Assembly (NCBI GenBank): GCA_021730285.1 | Contig: CP082962.1 | Coordinates: 3,791,501 to 3,855,500 of the forward strand | DNA from: Desulfovibrio sp. JY | GTDB lineage: Bacteria > Desulfobacterota > Desulfovibrionia > Desulfovibrionales > Desulfovibrionaceae | Direction: 5' to 3' | Length of the DNA stretch: 64,000 bases | Part shown: one piece after another, positions 32,482-40,914 of the stretch | Layout of the letters: every line of letters begins with the position of its first letter | Numbering within the stretch: the stretch's first letter is position 1 | Program-made: the position numbers and the translations under genes | Notes under the pieces: model-generated | The model's database searches: none | The model's input: only the letters and a program-made list of their open reading frames with translations | What the model was told of the DNA's origin: nothing

Positions 32482-33632
32482 TCGTCATGGTCGGGATCGA
32501 ACAGCGCGTCCTCGATGATCTGCAGTTTCGACCGTCCGCCGCCCGGGATGAGGTGGGCATAGCGCAACGTCATTTCGATTCGCTTGTGGCGCATCATCTC
32601 CATGAGTTCATGCAGCGTGACCTGCCCGGACTGGGCCAGCCAGCTGGCGAAGGTGTGGCGCAGGGTGTGGAACCGGACGCGCCGGCGTTTGTCCGTGACC
32701 CCGTCGTTCAGGCCAAGCTCTCGAACAACGCGGTCAAATGTGCTGCTGATGCCCCACGTGATCTGCCCGCCATTTTCGTCCTGGAACAGGTACTCATGGG
32801 GTTGCCGCCGATAACCGGCCAGGATCCGCATGATGTCCGCCGGGGCCGGCACGGACTGGGGCTCGCCGCCCTTGGCCCGGATATGGATGATGCGACCGGC
32901 GCAGTCCAGGTCCTGGCCGGTTATGCCGAAAATTTCCGTGGCTCGCAGTCCGGTCTTGAGCGAAAGCAGGGCCATGTCATGCACTTGCTGGGAGCGCCGG
33001 GCAAGCGCGACGAGCAGGTCGCGCGCCTCACGCCTGGTCAGGTAACGCGTAGCCTGGTTGTCCGCTCGCGGGAGCTTGAACGGACCATGCCGTTTCACGG
33101 CGAAAGGATTCTCCCCCTTCCACAGCTCCAGCTCGATGGCGTGGTTGACGGCTCGTCGCAGCAGCCCGAAACAATGGCGCACAGTTTGCGCCGCCATCTT
33201 GCGTCGCAGGGACGCTTTGACGTCCCAGAGCATTTGCAGTGTGACGGCATCAATTGGGACAGCGTCGAACCTCGAGGCGAGATGCAGGTCATAGCGGGCG
33301 CGTTCCGGGCCCACGCGCTTGCCTTCCCCTTCGGCCCAGCTGAGATAGCGCGCGACCATGCTGCCGACGGTCATACAAGCCGCCGGAGCATCCTCGTGGC
33401 TTGCCTTTACGGAGTCGTCTGCCTTGCCCGTGAGCAACCGAGCGCGGGCATCAACACCGTCGGTGGGCCGGACGCCGTCGGAATGCCAACCGACGGTGTG
33501 CCAGCGGACCTTTCCCGCGCTGTCCCGGTACCACACGACATAGCACCGATCCGCTCCGTAGGAGCACTTTCTGGTGGGGCTCTCCCGGTAGAAGACGCCT
33601 GTGTATCGCGTTTTGATGTACTTCCCGGCCAT
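32478..33632 (-). CDS. Tyrosine recombinase (phage integrase)
   Basis: 384 aa. The catalytic domain carries the Arg in LKTGLRATEIFG, the box FHTLRHTFASWL (His-x-x-Arg) and the nucleophile Tyr in MTLRYAHL, in the usual order and spacing. The N-terminal part has a YRES.TRKC..GADRCY Arg/Cys-containing AP2-like arm-binding region and a SAM-like core-binding domain. It lies next to the tRNA-Arg gene that serves as attachment site. It integrates and, with an excisionase, excises the prophage. Confidence 0.94.
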   Translation of the reverse strand: MAGKYIKTRYTGVFYRESPTRKCSYGADRCYVVWYRDSAGKVRWHTVGWHSDGVRPTDGVDARARLLTGKADDSVKASHEDAPAACMTVGSMVARYLSWAEGEGKRVGPERARYDLHLASRFDAVPIDAVTLQMLWDVKASLRRKMAAQTVRHCFGLLRRAVNHAIELELWKGENPFAVKRHGPFKLPRADNQATRYLTRREARDLLVALARRSQQVHDMALLSLKTGLRATEIFGITGQDLDCAGRIIHIRAKGGEPQSVPAPADIMRILAGYRRQPHEYLFQDENGGQITWGISSTFDRVVRELGLNDGVTDKRRRVRFHTLRHTFASWLAQSGQVTLHELMEMMRHKRIEMTLRYAHLIPGGGRSKLQIIEDALFDPDHDD

Positions 33633-33671
33633 GATGAGGGGATAACCCCGGGGAAGGTTTCGAGGAAGGAA

Positions 33672-33691
33672 TTTATCCGTCGTTTATCCGT
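33672..33691. repeat. Direct repeat, candidate integrase arm-type sites
   Basis: TTTATCCGT occurs at 33672-33680 and again at 33683-33691, between the integrase start and the tRNA-Arg 3' end. Paired short repeats beside attP are typical integrase arm sites. A related CTATCCGT is seen at 33831-33838 on the host side. Confidence 0.45.
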
Positions 33692-33699
33692 GGAACGAA

Positions 33700-33730
33700 A
33701 AAGGGGCTACGATGAAAACCGTAACCCCTT
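33700..33730 (-). terminator. Intrinsic terminator downstream of tRNA-Arg
   Basis: AAGGGGCTACG (33701-33711) pairs with CGTAACCCCTT (33720-33730) with one wobble or mismatch. On the minus strand the stem is followed by TTTTT. It lies ten bases beyond the tRNA 3' end and should stop tRNA transcription before the integrase gene. It is on the prophage side of the integration point. Confidence 0.75.
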
Positions 33731-33739
33731 GTAATCGTT

Positions 33740-33816
<77 letters not shown>

Positions 33817-33827
33817 GAAGAAGCGGT

Positions 33828-33856
33828 AAACTATCCGTGAGCCCCGGGCTTGTCAA
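33828..33856 (-). promoter_or_regulatory. Sigma-70 promoter of tRNA-Arg
   Basis: On the minus strand: TTGACA, 17-base spacer, TAGTTT, then 11 bases to the tRNA 5' end. The perfect -35 box and spacing are convincing. Confidence 0.75.
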
Positions 33857-34068
33857 TATCGAACCGGCCCATTTGGAGAAATTCATTCAGCTGGGGAGCA
33901 GGCCGTCCGGCAGAACGACAATGCGGCCAGGGCCGGCAAGCGCCAGCTTCCAAAACGGGGGGAGCGGAAACCCCGCGCGCCGGCGCCCCCTCTCTGAAGC
34001 ACCCGCAGCAGCGGCAATCTCCCCTCCCCCACCCCGGCCCTATGCCCGCTTGGCCGGCCTTGCGCAAC

Positions 34069-34099
34069 AAAAAAAGGGAGCAGCCCGAAAGCCGCTCCC
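34069..34099 (-). terminator. Intrinsic terminator of ppaC
   Basis: On the minus strand GGGAGCGGC-TTTCG-GGCTGCTCCC is followed by seven T residues, 23 bases after the ppaC stop. The rest of the 33857-34068 gap holds no gene I can support. Confidence 0.85.
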
Positions 34100-34121
34100 C
34101 AGTGATTCGAGGAAACCGGAA

Positions 34122-35042
34122 CTAGGCGAAGGCCTTCTGCAGGGGCGGCACGACCTGCTTTTTGCGGGACAGCACGCCATCAAGCCACACGGAATCACCC
34201 TTGACTTCGACGCCAAAGGCCTTTTTCACGTAGCTCGGATCGTCGGAGACGATCAGCATCTCGGAACCTTCCTTCATGATGTCGGTCAGAAGCAGGAACA
34301 CGCTGTGACGGCCCTCGGCCTTGACCTTCTTGCACTCGGCGAGCAGATCCGCCTTGACCGGCTCGAGGATGGACAGGTCAACCACTTCCAGCTGGCCGAT
34401 GCCGATCTTCTTGCCGCCCATGTCGAAGTCCTTGTAGTCGCGGAAGACCAGGTCGCGGGCCGGGGTGCCACCCACGGCCGACTTGACCTTGAACATCTCG
34501 ACGCCGAGCGACATGTAGTCGGACACGCCAGCGATCTTGGCCAGGGCCTCGACGGCGGCCTTGTCCTCGGGGGTGCAGGTCGGGGACTTGAACATGACGG
34601 TGTCGGACAAAATGGCGCACATCATGATGCCGGCCATGGGCTTGGAAATCTCCACCTTGGCGCAGTCGTACATCATCTTGACCACGGTGCAGGAGCAGCC
34701 CACGGGCTTGACCAGGATCTCCAGGGGATTGGGGGTGGTCACGTCGCCGAGCTTGTGGTGGTCGTAGATGCCGATGATCTCGCCCTTGTCCAGATTTTCC
34801 AGGCTCTGGGCCAGGTCGGAGTGGTCGACCAGGATGATCTGCTTGTCGGTGGCGTCGGTGACGATCTCCGGAGCGGCCACACCGAACTTTTCGAGCACGA
34901 AAGCGCTTTCGGGGTTAAGCTTGCCCTGTGCGGCCGGCTTGGCGTCCAGCCCCTTGGCCTTGTTCATCAGGTCCGCCACGGAAATGGCGGCGGCGATGGA
35001 ATCGGTGTCCGGATTTTTGTGACCAACGACATACAAAGCCAT
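34122..35042 (-). CDS. ppaC: Manganese-dependent inorganic pyrophosphatase
   Basis: 306 aa, the usual length of family II pyrophosphatases. N-terminal DHH-type motifs are GHKNPDTDS (residues about 7-15), the DHSD metal ligand pair near 72 and YDHHKLGD near 93; the C-terminal DHHA2 substrate domain ends with SRKKQVVP, in which the Arg and Lys residues bind pyrophosphate. No CBS domains are inserted. It hydrolyses PPi, which matters for sulfate reducers because sulfate activation by ATP sulfurylase releases PPi. The gene has its own promoter and terminator. Confidence 0.94.
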   Translation of the reverse strand: MALYVVGHKNPDTDSIAAAISVADLMNKAKGLDAKPAAQGKLNPESAFVLEKFGVAAPEIVTDATDKQIILVDHSDLAQSLENLDKGEIIGIYDHHKLGDVTTPNPLEILVKPVGCSCTVVKMMYDCAKVEISKPMAGIMMCAILSDTVMFKSPTCTPEDKAAVEALAKIAGVSDYMSLGVEMFKVKSAVGGTPARDLVFRDYKDFDMGGKKIGIGQLEVVDLSILEPVKADLLAECKKVKAEGRHSVFLLLTDIMKEGSEMLIVSDDPSYVKKAFGVEVKGDSVWLDGVLSRKKQVVPPLQKAFA

Positions 35043-35110
35043 AGTAGTGTCCTCCTGGTGTTTTTTCCAATAACCCTAACGGGTTTGCTGCCGAAACTTA
35101 CAACTTGTGA

Positions 35111-35139
35111 AGAATATCCCAAAATGAGCAAGTTGCCAA
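35111..35139 (-). promoter_or_regulatory. Putative sigma-70 promoter of ppaC
   Basis: On the minus strand TTGGCA, 17-base spacer, TATTCT, about 68 bases upstream of the ppaC start. It lies in the 247-base gap after the PTS IIC gene. Confidence 0.5.
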
Positions 35140-35289
35140 GTCAAATTCCCCGGGCCGCCAGCCTTTTTTCGGCTCCCCGCCAGGCCATCCGGTTCCTTAC
35201 AATCAGGGATATCTAGTCTTTTCGACAAAAAAGCAGGGAAGTCCCCTTTCGCGCAATATTCGAAAAGGAGGGATTTCGCGTCCGCCGCC

Positions 35290-35984
35290 TCAGGCCAACA
35301 GGCACCAGGCCACGGCCAAAATCATGCCGGCGGCCAGCAGCATGTAGGCCGGCCGATAGCGCAGGGACAACACTCCACCCAGGCTGCCCAGTATCCAAAG
35401 CTGGCTCCAGGTCGCTCCGGAAGAGGCAAGATACGGCCAGACCATGGGCAGCAGCACGGCATACAACGCGATCAGCCCGGCCAGAACCACGCTAAAGGCC
35501 AGGCCGTTTAAGGCTGCCATGTCCAGCAGGGCCCGGCGCACCAGCCTGCCGGGCGCGAAATGGGACTTGGACCGCTCCCGGGCCGCCGTATAGCGCGACA
35601 GGACGATGTTTTCCATCATCCGCTGGGCCCCTTCCAGTGTGGCGAAAAGTCGTCCCAGGATGGCCGTGGTCGCGGCCACGAAAAGCGCTTCGGCCGGTGT
35701 CGTCAACTGGTAGACGTGCATGAGCGACAGGCCGGCCAGGGTCGCCGCGGCGGCATTGGGGGGGATGTGGGTGCCGGCGGGAATGCCGTCGAGCCAAAAG
35801 AGTTCGTAAAAAAGGCTCAGCTTCAGGGTCGCGTCCAGGTCACCATAGCAGGCGGCCCAGAAAAACCCGATGACAAGCGGCCTTTCGATCAGCGCGGCGT
35901 TGAAAAAGAAGCGGAAGGACGAAAAAAGAACAAAAAAAAAGCGACGCCAAGAACGTGGAGCAAAATATCGGCCTGATGGGTCAT
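35290..35984 (-). CDS. Mannose-family PTS permease IIC, interrupted by a -1 frame change at a T9 run
   Basis: The main open frame encodes FFNAALIERPLVIGFFW, ELFWLDGIPAGTHIPPNAAAATLAGL and several membrane segments, all typical of EIIC of the mannose PTS family. No sensible start exists in that frame. An ATG at 35984 opens another frame encoding MTHQADILLHVLGVAFF, exactly the hydrophobic N-terminus expected, but a run of nine T residues (complement of 35932-35940) separates the frames. A -1 shift there joins them into a normal protein of about 231 aa. Sequencing error, slippage-based phase variation or programmed frameshifting could explain it. No IID gene follows. Confidence 0.7.
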
Positions 35985-36210
35985 GCGCGTCGTCTCGCCT
36001 GGGCGATTTCCGTGGGCGGGTTCCTGTCCAAAGGCCCAAACTGCGGCCGTCGCGGCTCGTCGCCGCCTGCCTTAGCCGGCCGACACGCCCCGCTTGCGGG
36101 TCGTGCCTCCACTTGCATCCGCAAGACCAAGCCCGAAGCTTGTCGCGGAGTCAACGTGCCTGCGTCGCCGTTTCCTCGAAAATACGACCCGTTTTTCCAA
36201 GGCCGCAGCC

Positions 36211-36672
36211 TTACACGGAACGCAACTGCTGCGGATCGCTCGGCACGCAACGGTAGTCGAGCCGCACCCCCTTGTCCCGGAAAAAGTCCAGACAGGACTC
36301 GTCATCCTTGGACAGGGCCACATGGGGGCAGACCTGCTTTTTCCCCGGCGCGTAATGCATATTGCCGAGATTGAGGTTGCCGAAACCGAAACCACGCTCG
36401 TAAGCGGTTCGGGCGTCGCGGCAACTGGCGAACAAGATCAAGGCGTCCTCGGCGTCGAGGGGATTCCTGGATAAGAACCCCAGCAAGTCGCCGACCGGGA
36501 GAAATTCGATGCGCACCCCGGACGGTATGGCCAGGGACATGATCTCCTGGCGCAAAAAATCCATGGCCAGGTCGTCGTTGACCACCAGGATCGTACGGGC
36601 GTGCGTGAAAGGCAGCCAGCTTTCGATGATCTGGCCGTGCACGAGCCTGTTGTCCACCCGCACGAACGCCAT
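36211..36672 (-). CDS. Mannose-family PTS component IIB
   Basis: 153 aa. The phosphorylated His lies in VDNRLVHGQIIESW near residue 13, the hallmark of EIIB of the mannose/fructose/sorbose family. It would accept phosphate from IIA and pass it to a sugar bound by IIC/IID. It starts four bases downstream of the IIA stop. A gap of about 225 bases separates it from IIC; the 89-aa minus frame that fills it looks non-coding (Arg/Ala/Pro-rich). Confidence 0.9.
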   Translation of the reverse strand: MAFVRVDNRLVHGQIIESWLPFTHARTILVVNDDLAMDFLRQEIMSLAIPSGVRIEFLPVGDLLGFLSRNPLDAEDALILFASCRDARTAYERGFGFGNLNLGNMHYAPGKKQVCPHVALSKDDESCLDFFRDKGVRLDYRCVPSDPQQLRSV

Positions 36673-36676
36673 GGCC

Positions 36677-37114
36677 CTAACCTTCGGCGACCCGCTTGCG
36701 CAGTACCTCGCCCGCCACGACGATTCCCTGGCAGCCGGCCTGCTTGCCTTCGGCGGCCAGCGTCTCCAGGTCCTTGGTCCGCGCGCCGAGGATCTTGATG
36801 AGCATGGGCAAATTGACGCCCGTGAGCACCTCGAGCCGACCCGAGCCCAGAAGCGACAGGCTGAGGTTGGTCGGCGTGCCGCCGAACATATCGGTCAGGA
36901 TAAGCACGCCGCCGCCCTGGTCGGTTTCCTTGATGGCGGTCTTCAGCGACGCCAGGATGTGGTCCACCTCGGTGGCCATGTCCACGCTCACGCAACGGCA
37001 ATGTTCCTGGTCACCCAGGATGCATTCCGCCGCCTTCAAAAGCCACGTGCCGTAATCGGTGTGGGTGACGATCACCACGCCAACCGGCGTCTCCGAGCGG
37101 GTTTGCCCATTCAT
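36677..37114 (-). CDS. Mannose-family PTS component IIA
   Basis: 145 aa from ATG 37114. The active His is in VIVTHTDYGTWLL near residue 16, and TDMFGGTPTNLSL near residue 70 is the second family signature. It accepts phosphate from HPr. Together with IIB, IIC, PtsN and RapZ it forms an rpoN-linked PTS block. With no IID, HPr or EI gene in the window, a mainly regulatory role or an incomplete transporter is possible. Confidence 0.9.
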   Translation of the reverse strand: MNGQTRSETPVGVVIVTHTDYGTWLLKAAECILGDQEHCRCVSVDMATEVDHILASLKTAIKETDQGGGVLILTDMFGGTPTNLSLSLLGSGRLEVLTGVNLPMLIKILGARTKDLETLAAEGKQAGCQGIVVAGEVLRKRVAEG

Positions 37115-37154
37115 GTTCGCGCATCCGGGGGCGTTATCAGGCCCAAACCTGGCG

Positions 37155-37337
37155 TCAAAACGGCGCGGCGGAGTAATCCAGCCCTGTGCCGCGACGCGTC
37201 CTGCTGCCGCAGTGACCCACCAACAAGACGGGAGCATGCCCCCGTTCGGCCGACACGATAGCCGCAACAGCGGCCTGCCGCATCGGCTTCTTCCGGTTTG
37301 CCGGCGCGTGCGGCCTTGCCGCCGCACGCCGGATCAT
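37155..37337 (-). CDS. Doubtful 60-aa ORF overlapping the rapZ end
   Basis: An ATG overlaps the rapZ stop (ATGA) and opens a 60-codon frame in the 219-base gap before the IIA gene. The product is Ala/Arg-rich with no recognised motif. The overlap is the only support; it may equally be a chance frame in GC-rich spacer DNA. Confidence 0.2.
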   Translation of the reverse strand: MIRRAAARPHAPANRKKPMRQAAVAAIVSAERGHAPVLLVGHCGSRTRRGTGLDYSAAPF

Positions 37338-38221
37338 CCGCGTTCGATATGCCGATGCTCAAGAGAAAGATTGTATCCAGCCTTGGACAAGGTGTCAAAG
37401 ACAGACTCGGCCACGGCCACGGAACGATGCCGCCCCCCGGTGCAGCCGAAGGCGATGGTCAGGCGGTAACGCCCTTCCCTGGCGTACAGCGGCAGGAGGT
37501 AGAGCAGGAAAGCGGTCAGCCGGGAGAGAAATTCCCGGCCCGGATCCTCGGCCAGGACATAGTCGCGCACGGGCGCGTCCTTCCCGGTCTTTTCCCGCAA
37601 CGCCTTGTCGAAATAGGGATTGGGCAAAAAACGCAGGTCGAAGACCATGTCCGCCTCGGACGGCGGCCCGTACTTGAAGCCGAAGCTCATGACGTGGACC
37701 TTGAGCGTGCCGGTGGAGACCCGGATGGAGGCCCATTTTTCCTGGAGCTTGCGGCGCAGGTCGTGGATGGAAAAATCGGTGGTGTCGAGCACCATGTCGG
37801 CCGCGTCCCGAAGCGGGGTCATGCGGGTGCGTTCCTCGAGCACGGCCTGCTCCAGGCCCCGCGATTCGCTTTCCAGGGGATGCGGCCGGCGCGTGGTGGC
37901 GTAGCGGCGGATGATTTCCTGGGTGTCGGCCTCGAGGAAAATGATCTGCAAGGCTGCCGCCGCGCCTTTGACCTGGGCCAGCGTCGCCCCCCAGTCAGTG
38001 TCCATGTCGGCCTGGCGCACGTCCATGCCGAGCGCCAGCCCCTTGTAGCGCTGGCCGCCCTTCACTTCGAAAAGGCCGATGAGTTTGGGCACGAGACTGA
38101 CGGGCAACCCGTCCACACAAAAAAAGCCCAGGTCCTCGAAGACCCGCAAGGCGGTGGACTTGCCGGACCCTGAGAGCCCGGTCAGGATGACGATGGTCAG
38201 TTCCGCAGGCGTGTCTTCCAT
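37334..38221 (-). CDS. rapZ: RNase adapter protein RapZ
   Basis: 295 aa from ATG 38221; the frame is open for 11 more codons upstream but residues after this ATG match the family start. The P-loop GLSGSGKST is at residues 15-23. The C-terminal domain has FKYGPPSEADMVFDLRFLPNPY and ends with FGCTGGRHRSV, both strongly conserved. In enterobacteria RapZ controls glmS through small RNAs; outside them the target is less clear. The neighbours rpoN, hpf, ptsN and PTS genes are its classical context. Confidence 0.93.
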   Translation of the reverse strand: MEDTPAELTIVILTGLSGSGKSTALRVFEDLGFFCVDGLPVSLVPKLIGLFEVKGGQRYKGLALGMDVRQADMDTDWGATLAQVKGAAAALQIIFLEADTQEIIRRYATTRRPHPLESESRGLEQAVLEERTRMTPLRDAADMVLDTTDFSIHDLRRKLQEKWASIRVSTGTLKVHVMSFGFKYGPPSEADMVFDLRFLPNPYFDKALREKTGKDAPVRDYVLAEDPGREFLSRLTAFLLYLLPLYAREGRYRLTIAFGCTGGRHRSVAVAESVFDTLSKAGYNLSLEHRHIERG

Positions 38222-38255
38222 GGCGCATGGCCCCCCGGCCCCGATATGACACACT

Positions 38256-38289
38256 CCCCGCGCGCCGGCGCGACGGCCGGTGCGCGGGG
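38256..38289. other. GC-rich hairpin between ptsN and rapZ
   Basis: CCCCGCGCGCCGG (38256-38268) pairs with CCGGTGCGCGGGG (38277-38289) with one imperfect pair and an 8-base loop. It fills most of the short intergenic gap. Without a T-tract it may be an mRNA processing or stability element rather than a terminator. Confidence 0.5.
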
Positions 38290-38309
38290 AGGTGACGTTT
38301 CGTGTTGCT

Positions 38310-38762
38310 TCAGGCGGCGGCCGTGAGCACCTGCCACAGGGCGGCGTCGTTTTCGGCGCTCATGAAGGCGTGCCGGAAGGATTCGTCGGACAGCAGGCGG
38401 GAGATGTGGGCCAGGATGCGCAGGTGCAGGCCCGCCACGTGCTCCGGGGCAAGGACGAGAAAGAAGATGCGGCAGGGCTTGAAATCCAGCGCATCGAAGT
38501 TGACGCCCTTGAGGCTGCGGCCGACGACAATGACGATCTGCTCGAGGTTCTCCATCTTGCCATGGGGAATGGCGACGCCGTCGCCGATCCCCGTGGTGCC
38601 GAGGTTCTCCCGGTCAAGCAGCACCTGGCGCGCCCGGACATCGTCGAAATCGGGCCATCTGGCCTTCATCGGGGCGATCAGTTCGGCCAGCACGTCGGGT
38701 TTGGACTCGGACACAAGTTCCCCGATGACGAAATCGGGTTGGAGATAATCCTCAAGACGCAT
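38310..38762 (-). CDS. ptsN: Nitrogen-type PTS IIA protein (PtsN)
   Basis: 150 aa. The phosphorylated His is in GVAIPHGK near residue 67, preceded by RENLGTTGIGDG, the standard EIIA-Ntr/fructose motif. PtsN regulates metabolism and potassium transport through its phosphorylation state. It starts at the base next to the hpf stop and lies in the rpoN operon. Confidence 0.92.
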   Translation of the reverse strand: MRLEDYLQPDFVIGELVSESKPDVLAELIAPMKARWPDFDDVRARQVLLDRENLGTTGIGDGVAIPHGKMENLEQIVIVVGRSLKGVNFDALDFKPCRIFFLVLAPEHVAGLHLRILAHISRLLSDESFRHAFMSAENDAALWQVLTAAA

Positions 38763-39311
38763 TTATGCTCCCGTTCCAGGATCAATGAGGCCGAAGTCGC
38801 CGTTGCGCAGACGGTAGATGACATTGGGCCGGTCGGTTTCGGAGTTGATGAACACCATGAACTCGTATTTGAGGCTTTCAAGCTGCATGGCCGCCTCTTC
38901 CACGGCCATGGGCTTGGGCTCGTAGTCGTCGGTCTGGACGATGGTGGGCGTCCGCGCCCCGGCGGCATCCTCGCTGATGCTGATGACCTGGGTATGGACG
39001 ACCTCGGCCTTCTGGCGGCGGCGGTCCTTTTGCTTCTCGCGGAACTTCTTGGCCTGCGCCTCGACTTTGTCAAGGATCAAGTCGATGGTGGAGTACATGT
39101 CCTCGGAGGCTTCGTGGGCCGAGATGTGCATGTTGTCGGCCAGGAAGATGACGTCGGCCATCTGGCGGGTTTTTTCCACGGCCAAATTGACCTGCAACTC
39201 CGAGGCGTCGGTGGCGACGGTATATTTGGCGAGCTTCTCAAAACGCTTGCGGGCGTAGTCGCGCAAATGATCCGAGGGCTCGAAGTTCTTGAAATTAAAG
39301 GTAATGTTCAT
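38763..39311 (-). CDS. hpf: Ribosome hibernation promoting factor, long form
   Basis: 182 aa. The N-terminal domain (about 1-100) has the HPF/YfiA fold with FEPSDHLRDYARKRFEKLAKY and ISAHEASEDMYSTIDLILDK. A linker is followed by a C-terminal domain (about 128-182) with MQLESLKYEFMVFINSETD and NVIYRLRNGDFGLIDP, which defines the long form that dimerises 70S ribosomes into 100S particles. A strong GGAGGA site precedes the ATG at 39311. It is placed between rpoN and ptsN, as in many proteobacteria. Confidence 0.94.
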   Translation of the reverse strand: MNITFNFKNFEPSDHLRDYARKRFEKLAKYTVATDASELQVNLAVEKTRQMADVIFLADNMHISAHEASEDMYSTIDLILDKVEAQAKKFREKQKDRRRQKAEVVHTQVISISEDAAGARTPTIVQTDDYEPKPMAVEEAAMQLESLKYEFMVFINSETDRPNVIYRLRNGDFGLIDPGTGA

Positions 39312-39360
39312 ATAGTCCTCCGGGTGGCATGGTATTGAGCCGGGGTCCCGGCCCGAAGCA

Positions 39361-40797
39361 TCAGAAAATTTCCTTGCGCTTGGACGAGGATTCGATGCCC
39401 ATGGCCGTGCGATATTTGGCCACGGTACGGCGGGCGATGTTGATTTGCAGCTCTTCCTTGAGCATGTCGGCAATGGCCTCGTCGCTGATGGGTTTCTTGG
39501 CGTTCTCGCCGGCGATGATGCGCTTGATCATGGCCTTAACCGATTCCGACCCTACCGTCCCACCGTCGTCGAGGTCCAGGGAACTGTTGAAAAAAAACTT
39601 CAGTTCGTAAATGCCGTGAGGCGTGGCCACGTATTTGTTGGACGTGATGCGGCTGACCGTGGATTCGTGCATGCTGATGTCGTCGGCCACGTCTTTCAGG
39701 ATCAACGGCCGCAGCCGCGTCACGCCGTGCTCGAAAAACTCCCGCTGGAACTTGAGTATGCTCTCCAGGACCTTGTAGAGCGTGCGCTGGCGCTGATAAA
39801 GGCTTTTCATCAGCCACATGGCCGAGCGCATCTTGTCTTGCAGGTAATCCTTATCCTTGTCCGCCTTCGGATTGAGCCCTTCCATGTAGGTCATGTTGAC
39901 GTTGAGCCGGGGCATGCCCTCTTCGTTTAACAGTATGACGAAGTCCTCGCCGTACTTGTAGACAAAGGCGTCGGGGCTCACATAGATGGGGTCGCCCGAA
40001 CCATAGCTGGCCCCGGGCATGGGATTGAGCGTCTGGATCAGCTCCAGGTATTCCTTGAGCTTCTCCATGGTGATGTGAAATTTTTTGGCCAGCGGCTTGT
40101 AGCGCTTTTTTTCCAGGTCCTCGAGGTGGTCGCGCACGAGCTCGATAAGGATGGTGTCCTCGTAGCCGAAGACCTCGATCTGGGTCAGCAGGCATTCGCT
40201 GGGGGTGCGGGCGGCCACGCCCACCGGATCGAAGCGCTGGAGACGGTGCAGCACCTCCTCCACCGCCTCGACGCTCGTGGTGGCCATCTGGGCCAGCTCC
40301 TCGAGGGAGGCGCAGAGATAGCCCGAGGAATTGAGGCTGCCGACGATGGTCTCGCCGATCTCGAGTTGCTTCGGCGTAAAATTGGACAGGCGCATCTGCC
40401 AGCCGATATGCCCTTCCAGGGAGGGCTTGGAGGCAAGCCTTGCGTCGAAGGCCATGCCCTCCTCGGGGATTTCGGATTCGCGGGACTGGGCTTGCCGGCC
40501 GGTGCTGGCGAAATCGCCGAGGTAGTCGTCCCACTCGGCGTTTTTCAGCAGCTCCTTTTCCATGGCCACTTCGCTGCTGTCGCCGCTTGGACCGAGGTTG
40601 TCCTCGGCCATCGTGGATTCGGGCTGCCGATCTTCGTCTATGGATTCCTCGAGAAGGGGATTTTCCAGAAGTTCCTGCTGCACGCTCTCCAGGAGCTCCA
40701 GCCGGGACAGCTGCAGGAGCTTGATGGCTTGCTGCAGTTGGGGAGTCATCACCAACTGCTGGGACAATTTGAGCTGCTGTCGCAGTTCCAGGGCCAT
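39361..40797 (-). CDS. rpoN: RNA polymerase sigma-54 factor
   Basis: 478 aa from ATG 40797; the open frame extends upstream but residues 1-35 after this ATG are the conserved Gln/Leu-rich region I (LRQQLKLSQQLVMTPQLQQ). An acidic region II follows, then the core-binding domain, the HTH region (DISMHESTVSRITSNKYV) and the RpoN box ARRTVAKYR near the end. Sigma-54 depends on enhancer-binding ATPases and directs many metabolic and motility genes in Desulfovibrio. Confidence 0.95.
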   Translation of the reverse strand: MALELRQQLKLSQQLVMTPQLQQAIKLLQLSRLELLESVQQELLENPLLEESIDEDRQPESTMAEDNLGPSGDSSEVAMEKELLKNAEWDDYLGDFASTGRQAQSRESEIPEEGMAFDARLASKPSLEGHIGWQMRLSNFTPKQLEIGETIVGSLNSSGYLCASLEELAQMATTSVEAVEEVLHRLQRFDPVGVAARTPSECLLTQIEVFGYEDTILIELVRDHLEDLEKKRYKPLAKKFHITMEKLKEYLELIQTLNPMPGASYGSGDPIYVSPDAFVYKYGEDFVILLNEEGMPRLNVNMTYMEGLNPKADKDKDYLQDKMRSAMWLMKSLYQRQRTLYKVLESILKFQREFFEHGVTRLRPLILKDVADDISMHESTVSRITSNKYVATPHGIYELKFFFNSSLDLDDGGTVGSESVKAMIKRIIAGENAKKPISDEAIADMLKEELQINIARRTVAKYRTAMGIESSSKRKEIF

Positions 40798-40914
40798 GTC
40801 TACCGCCGTACGCGCTTTTTTATGGGTTTTCGTGTCGGCGGTGTCCGGCGCGTGTCCGGCCCCCGCCCAACAAAAAACATGCCACAATCAAAGGATCGTG
40901 GCAATCCGCCCGTC

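Larger units (their letters stand above)
1..33739. mobile_element. Lambda-like siphophage prophage, right part (left end outside window)
   Basis: A continuous set of phage genes runs from the window start to the tRNA-Arg gene at 33740-33816: terminase, portal, protease/scaffold, capsid, lysis genes, tail genes, CI/Cro switch, excisionase-like protein and integrase. The integrase gene sits directly beside the tRNA 3' end, as expected for a tyrosine-recombinase element that uses the tRNA gene as attB. No host gene is seen left of 33740, so the left attachment site is outside the window. The order terminase-W-portal-protease/scaffold-decoration-capsid E is that of phage lambda. Accessory genes between the tail and the repressor (about 25.5-30.4 kb) are on the minus strand and partly much AT-richer than the late genes. 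Confidence 0.93.

Noticed and set aside
35981-36250. An 89-codon minus frame ending by ATGA at the proposed IIC start
   Set aside because: The product is Arg/Ala/Pro-rich with no motif, typical of chance frames in GC-rich spacers; only the overlap speaks for it.
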